Of a stretch of DNA of 64,000 nucleotides, positions 61,854 through 64,000 are shown in pieces. Below the pieces are notes generated by a model. That model saw only the letters and a program-made list of their open reading frames with translations, did not search any database and had not been told where the DNA came from. Origin of the DNA: Centropus unirufus (Eukaryota; Chordata; Aves; Cuculiformes; Centropidae); contig VYZI01000184.1 of NCBI GenBank assembly GCA_013397695.1, positions 468,163-532,162 on the forward strand, given 5' to 3'. A program made the position numbers and the translations under genes. Numbering within the stretch: position 1 is the stretch's first letter; each line of letters starts with the position of its first letter.

Positions 61854-62956
61854 TTTCTTAATCTAGCAAGGAAAAATGTAACAGGCAACACAAAAAGCGA
61901 AGCCAGACTGCTCCAAACTCCAGAAAAGGCACATTATAAGTCTGAGATTAGTCACTGGAACAAGCTGTTAATAAAAGTGGCAACTTCTTCATTTCTTTTG
62001 GCCTTCAGAAGCTTTCTGAAAATAAGCATTAGTCAAACTCAAGTGATGAAGCCCGATAAAGGAAGGAGTGTAAATGTTAATGGCTTGTGATGTGCAGGAG
62101 GTTGGATTACATGCTCTGGTGATATCATCTATCCTTAAACGCTCTGAGTGAAGATAGCATTGTACTTGTTTCAGATCAGAATGGAGCAAATCCACCTTTT
62201 TCTTCTCCTCCATTTTATGGTTTTGTTCAGAACAGAGGGAGACAATTACCATGTCCCTGTCCATGATTGCTTTGCTATTTCCTATGCTCCTAAGCCTTGA
62301 CAAGAGACAGAATTCACTCAATGACCCCTTGACACTAATATGGCATTAATACAAACGAGAGCTGGAGCTGTTATATTTATCATGGACATTTCTTGTGGCT
62401 GCTGTAGCCTCAGGCCCACGGGATACATAACAAGATTTTAGAAACTCTTTGGGAACTTCAGAACTCATTTCGACCAAAAAAACAAAGAGTAAAGATGTTC
62501 AAGTAGCCCTTTGCTTAAAAAGCTTATTTTTTTAAAATTGAAATAGCGGGGGAAACTCAAATTTGGCAGAATTTTGTCACAGATGTCCCACACCAGCCTT
62601 CTGCCTGCTGCATCTTCTTGAGATGCGATCATGCCTATTTGTAAAGCGAGCCCCCACTGCACCTTCTGTTCCTGAACAACTTTGAGCCCCGAGTTCAGTT
62701 TAAATGAGAGAACGTATTATTTAATAGCAGTGCTATTAAATGAAAATGAAAAATATCCTGACTGCACCATCTGCGTTTGCTGCCACGTTGAAACAGGCAG
62801 CAAAAAGTTTTCCTCCTCTAGGGCAGAGTATCCCACTCTCTTTGGACGAAGCCAGGATTCGTGTTCAAATCCACAGGGAAGGCATCACGTTCATGCACCA
62901 CTGGCCCCTCTGCCCCCTGCACATGGACACGCAGTTGGGGCAGAAAAGTTGCATGA
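61854..62956. other. Spacer between duplicated blocks
   Basis: About 1.1 kb separates the two copies. No gene is recognised. Open frames of 65-110 codons here lack recognisable domains. Confidence 0.8.
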
Positions 62957-63123
62957 ATTAAACTTCAGGAAATGCCTCACAGAGGAGCCTAAAAATAGGC
63001 TTAGTTTGTAAAAAAACCCTCCGCTTAACCCACCCTCCCCCAAATTAAAAAAAAAATTGGCATGTCATCTGATTATGATATATCAGTATTTTCCCAGGAA
63101 AGAAATAACAAGGAATTAAGTAG
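62957..63123 (+). repeat. Duplicated block, copy 2
   Basis: A near-identical copy of 61679-61853 in the same orientation, offset about 1.28 kb. Its right end runs almost directly into the CR1-like element that starts near 63170. Confidence 0.95.
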
Positions 63124-63169
63124 TATTATTGAGCTTCAAACTAAGGAATCACCAACCAGATGGATTTCA

Positions 63170-63895
63170 ACAAGGGAAAGTGACGGGTTTTGCACCTGGG
63201 ATGGCAGACCTGGATACACACAGCCTGGGGAGCAAGGGGCTGGAGAGCAGCTGTGTGGAAAGGGATCCGGGGGTTTCTGGCTGGTGGCAAGTTGAGGAGG
63301 AGCCAAAGAGTTTGTCCTGGCAACCAAGAGGGCAACAGTGTCCCGGGGTGCATCAAGCACAACATCATGAGCTGGGCCAGGGCGGGGATTGTCCCACTGT
63401 GCTCCGTACTGGTGAGGCCCCACCTTGAGCACTGGGTCCAGTTTGGGGCACCAGAGTGGAAAAGGATCTAAAGTGGCTGGAAGGGGTCCAGAAGAGGCCA
63501 CAAAGTTGAGGAAGGATCGAGGAGGAGTTGTATGAGGAGCACCTAAAGCCACTGCTCGGCTTCGGTGGGGGGACCTCACGGCAGCTTGATGCCTCCTCAC
63601 CAAGGGAGGAGGAGGAACACTGGGAAGAAGCCAAGGGAATGGCAGGAAGATGTGCCAGGGGAGGGTTAGGCTGGATATTAGGAAAAGGTTCTTCGCTCAG
63701 AGGGTAGAGGAGCACTGGAACAGCTCCCAGGGAAGCAGGCACAGCACCAATCCTGGCAACATTCCAGAAGCTTTTGGCCAATTCCCTCGGACCCGCGGGG
63801 TGAAGGTTGGGGTTGTCCCGTGTGGGGACAGGAGCTGGACTGGATGATCCGTGTGAGTCCTCTCCAACTCGGGTCACTCCGTGATTCCATGAGGT
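63170..63895 (+). mobile_element. Long CR1 LINE copy
   Basis: CR1 phrases occur in normal order: CTGGAGAGCAGCTGTGTGGA, AGTGTCCCGGGGTGCATCAA, CACCTTGAGCACTGGGTCCA, GGCTGGATATTAGGAAAAGG, CTCCCAGGGAAGCAGGCACA and GGACTGGATGATCCGTGTGA. It ends GTGATTCCATGAGG. At about 725 bp it is the longest CR1 copy here. GC richness produces many overlapping open frames on both strands, none intact. The middle (about 63530-63650) has diverged or has small deletions. The left boundary is approximate. Confidence 0.92.
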
Positions 63896-64000
63896 TAAGG
63901 CCCTCTAAGAAGGCAGGAGACACGTCGGCCAGACGGGAAAAGCTGCTGAGACAGGGAAAGAGGTGGGACAAATCCTACCGAGTTCCAGCACAACGTGTCC
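63896..64000. other. Right edge, unassigned
   Basis: About 100 bases after the CR1 tail show nothing recognisable. Confidence 0.7.

Noticed and set aside
63129..63971. Multiple open frames up to 170 codons
   Set aside because: All fall in the CR1-like element in conflicting frames.
46830..64000. CLN8, the gene that I expect after DLGAP2 by vertebrate synteny
   Set aside because: No open frame or exon resembling a multi-pass CLN8 protein is visible. It is probably beyond the window.
1..64000. CRISPR arrays, operons, tRNA or rRNA genes
   Set aside because: None is present. The repeats are microsatellites and retroelements of a vertebrate genome.

Overview
This window is bird genomic DNA: one partial gene with large introns, then a long gene-poor 3' flank. 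It is avian because CR1 LINE 3' ends recur (internal CR1 text, a short ATTCTATGAT-like tail) and because two segments resemble bird endogenous-retrovirus LTRs. The species cannot be fixed from sequence alone.

The only gene I can support is the 3' half of DLGAP2 (SAPAP2/GKAP family, a postsynaptic-density scaffold) on the + strand. Six coding exons at 13944-14293, 25408-25493, 26721-27136, 36323-36414, 40741-40893 and 43249-43467 have AG/GT junctions and compatible phases. They join into one open frame of 437 codons plus one codon split with an upstream exon outside the window. The frame contains a proline-rich segment, a GIQV dynein-light-chain-type motif, the conserved GKAP-homology C-terminal domain and a C-terminal QTRL PDZ ligand. 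DLGAP2 is preferred over DLGAP1 because the NKAMNLALETAAAQRH-type segment and the FPITREKSLDLPDRQRQ segment fit my recollection of DLGAP2.

Layout: 1-13943 is upstream intron, ending in a TTCTC microsatellite with a 133-base assembly gap just before an exon. 13944-43467 holds the exons and introns, which carry CR1 copies, an LTR-like block (about 21505-22530) and a 722-bp solo LTR with a matching 4-bp flank (29542-30263). 43468 to about 46830 is the probable 3' UTR, with AATAAA hexamers clustered at its end. From about 46830 to 64000 I see no intact gene: a GC-rich patch at 47150-48830 with a frame-broken coding-like stretch on the minus strand, several CR1 fragments, AT-rich tracts, and a short duplicated block (61679-61853 and 62957-63123) whose second copy abuts a long CR1-like element.

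I found no credible undescribed biological system. The observations most worth checking are the microsatellite-derived splice tract, the duplication next to the CR1, the broken minus-strand reading frame at 48135-48805, and the motif made at the first exon junction.
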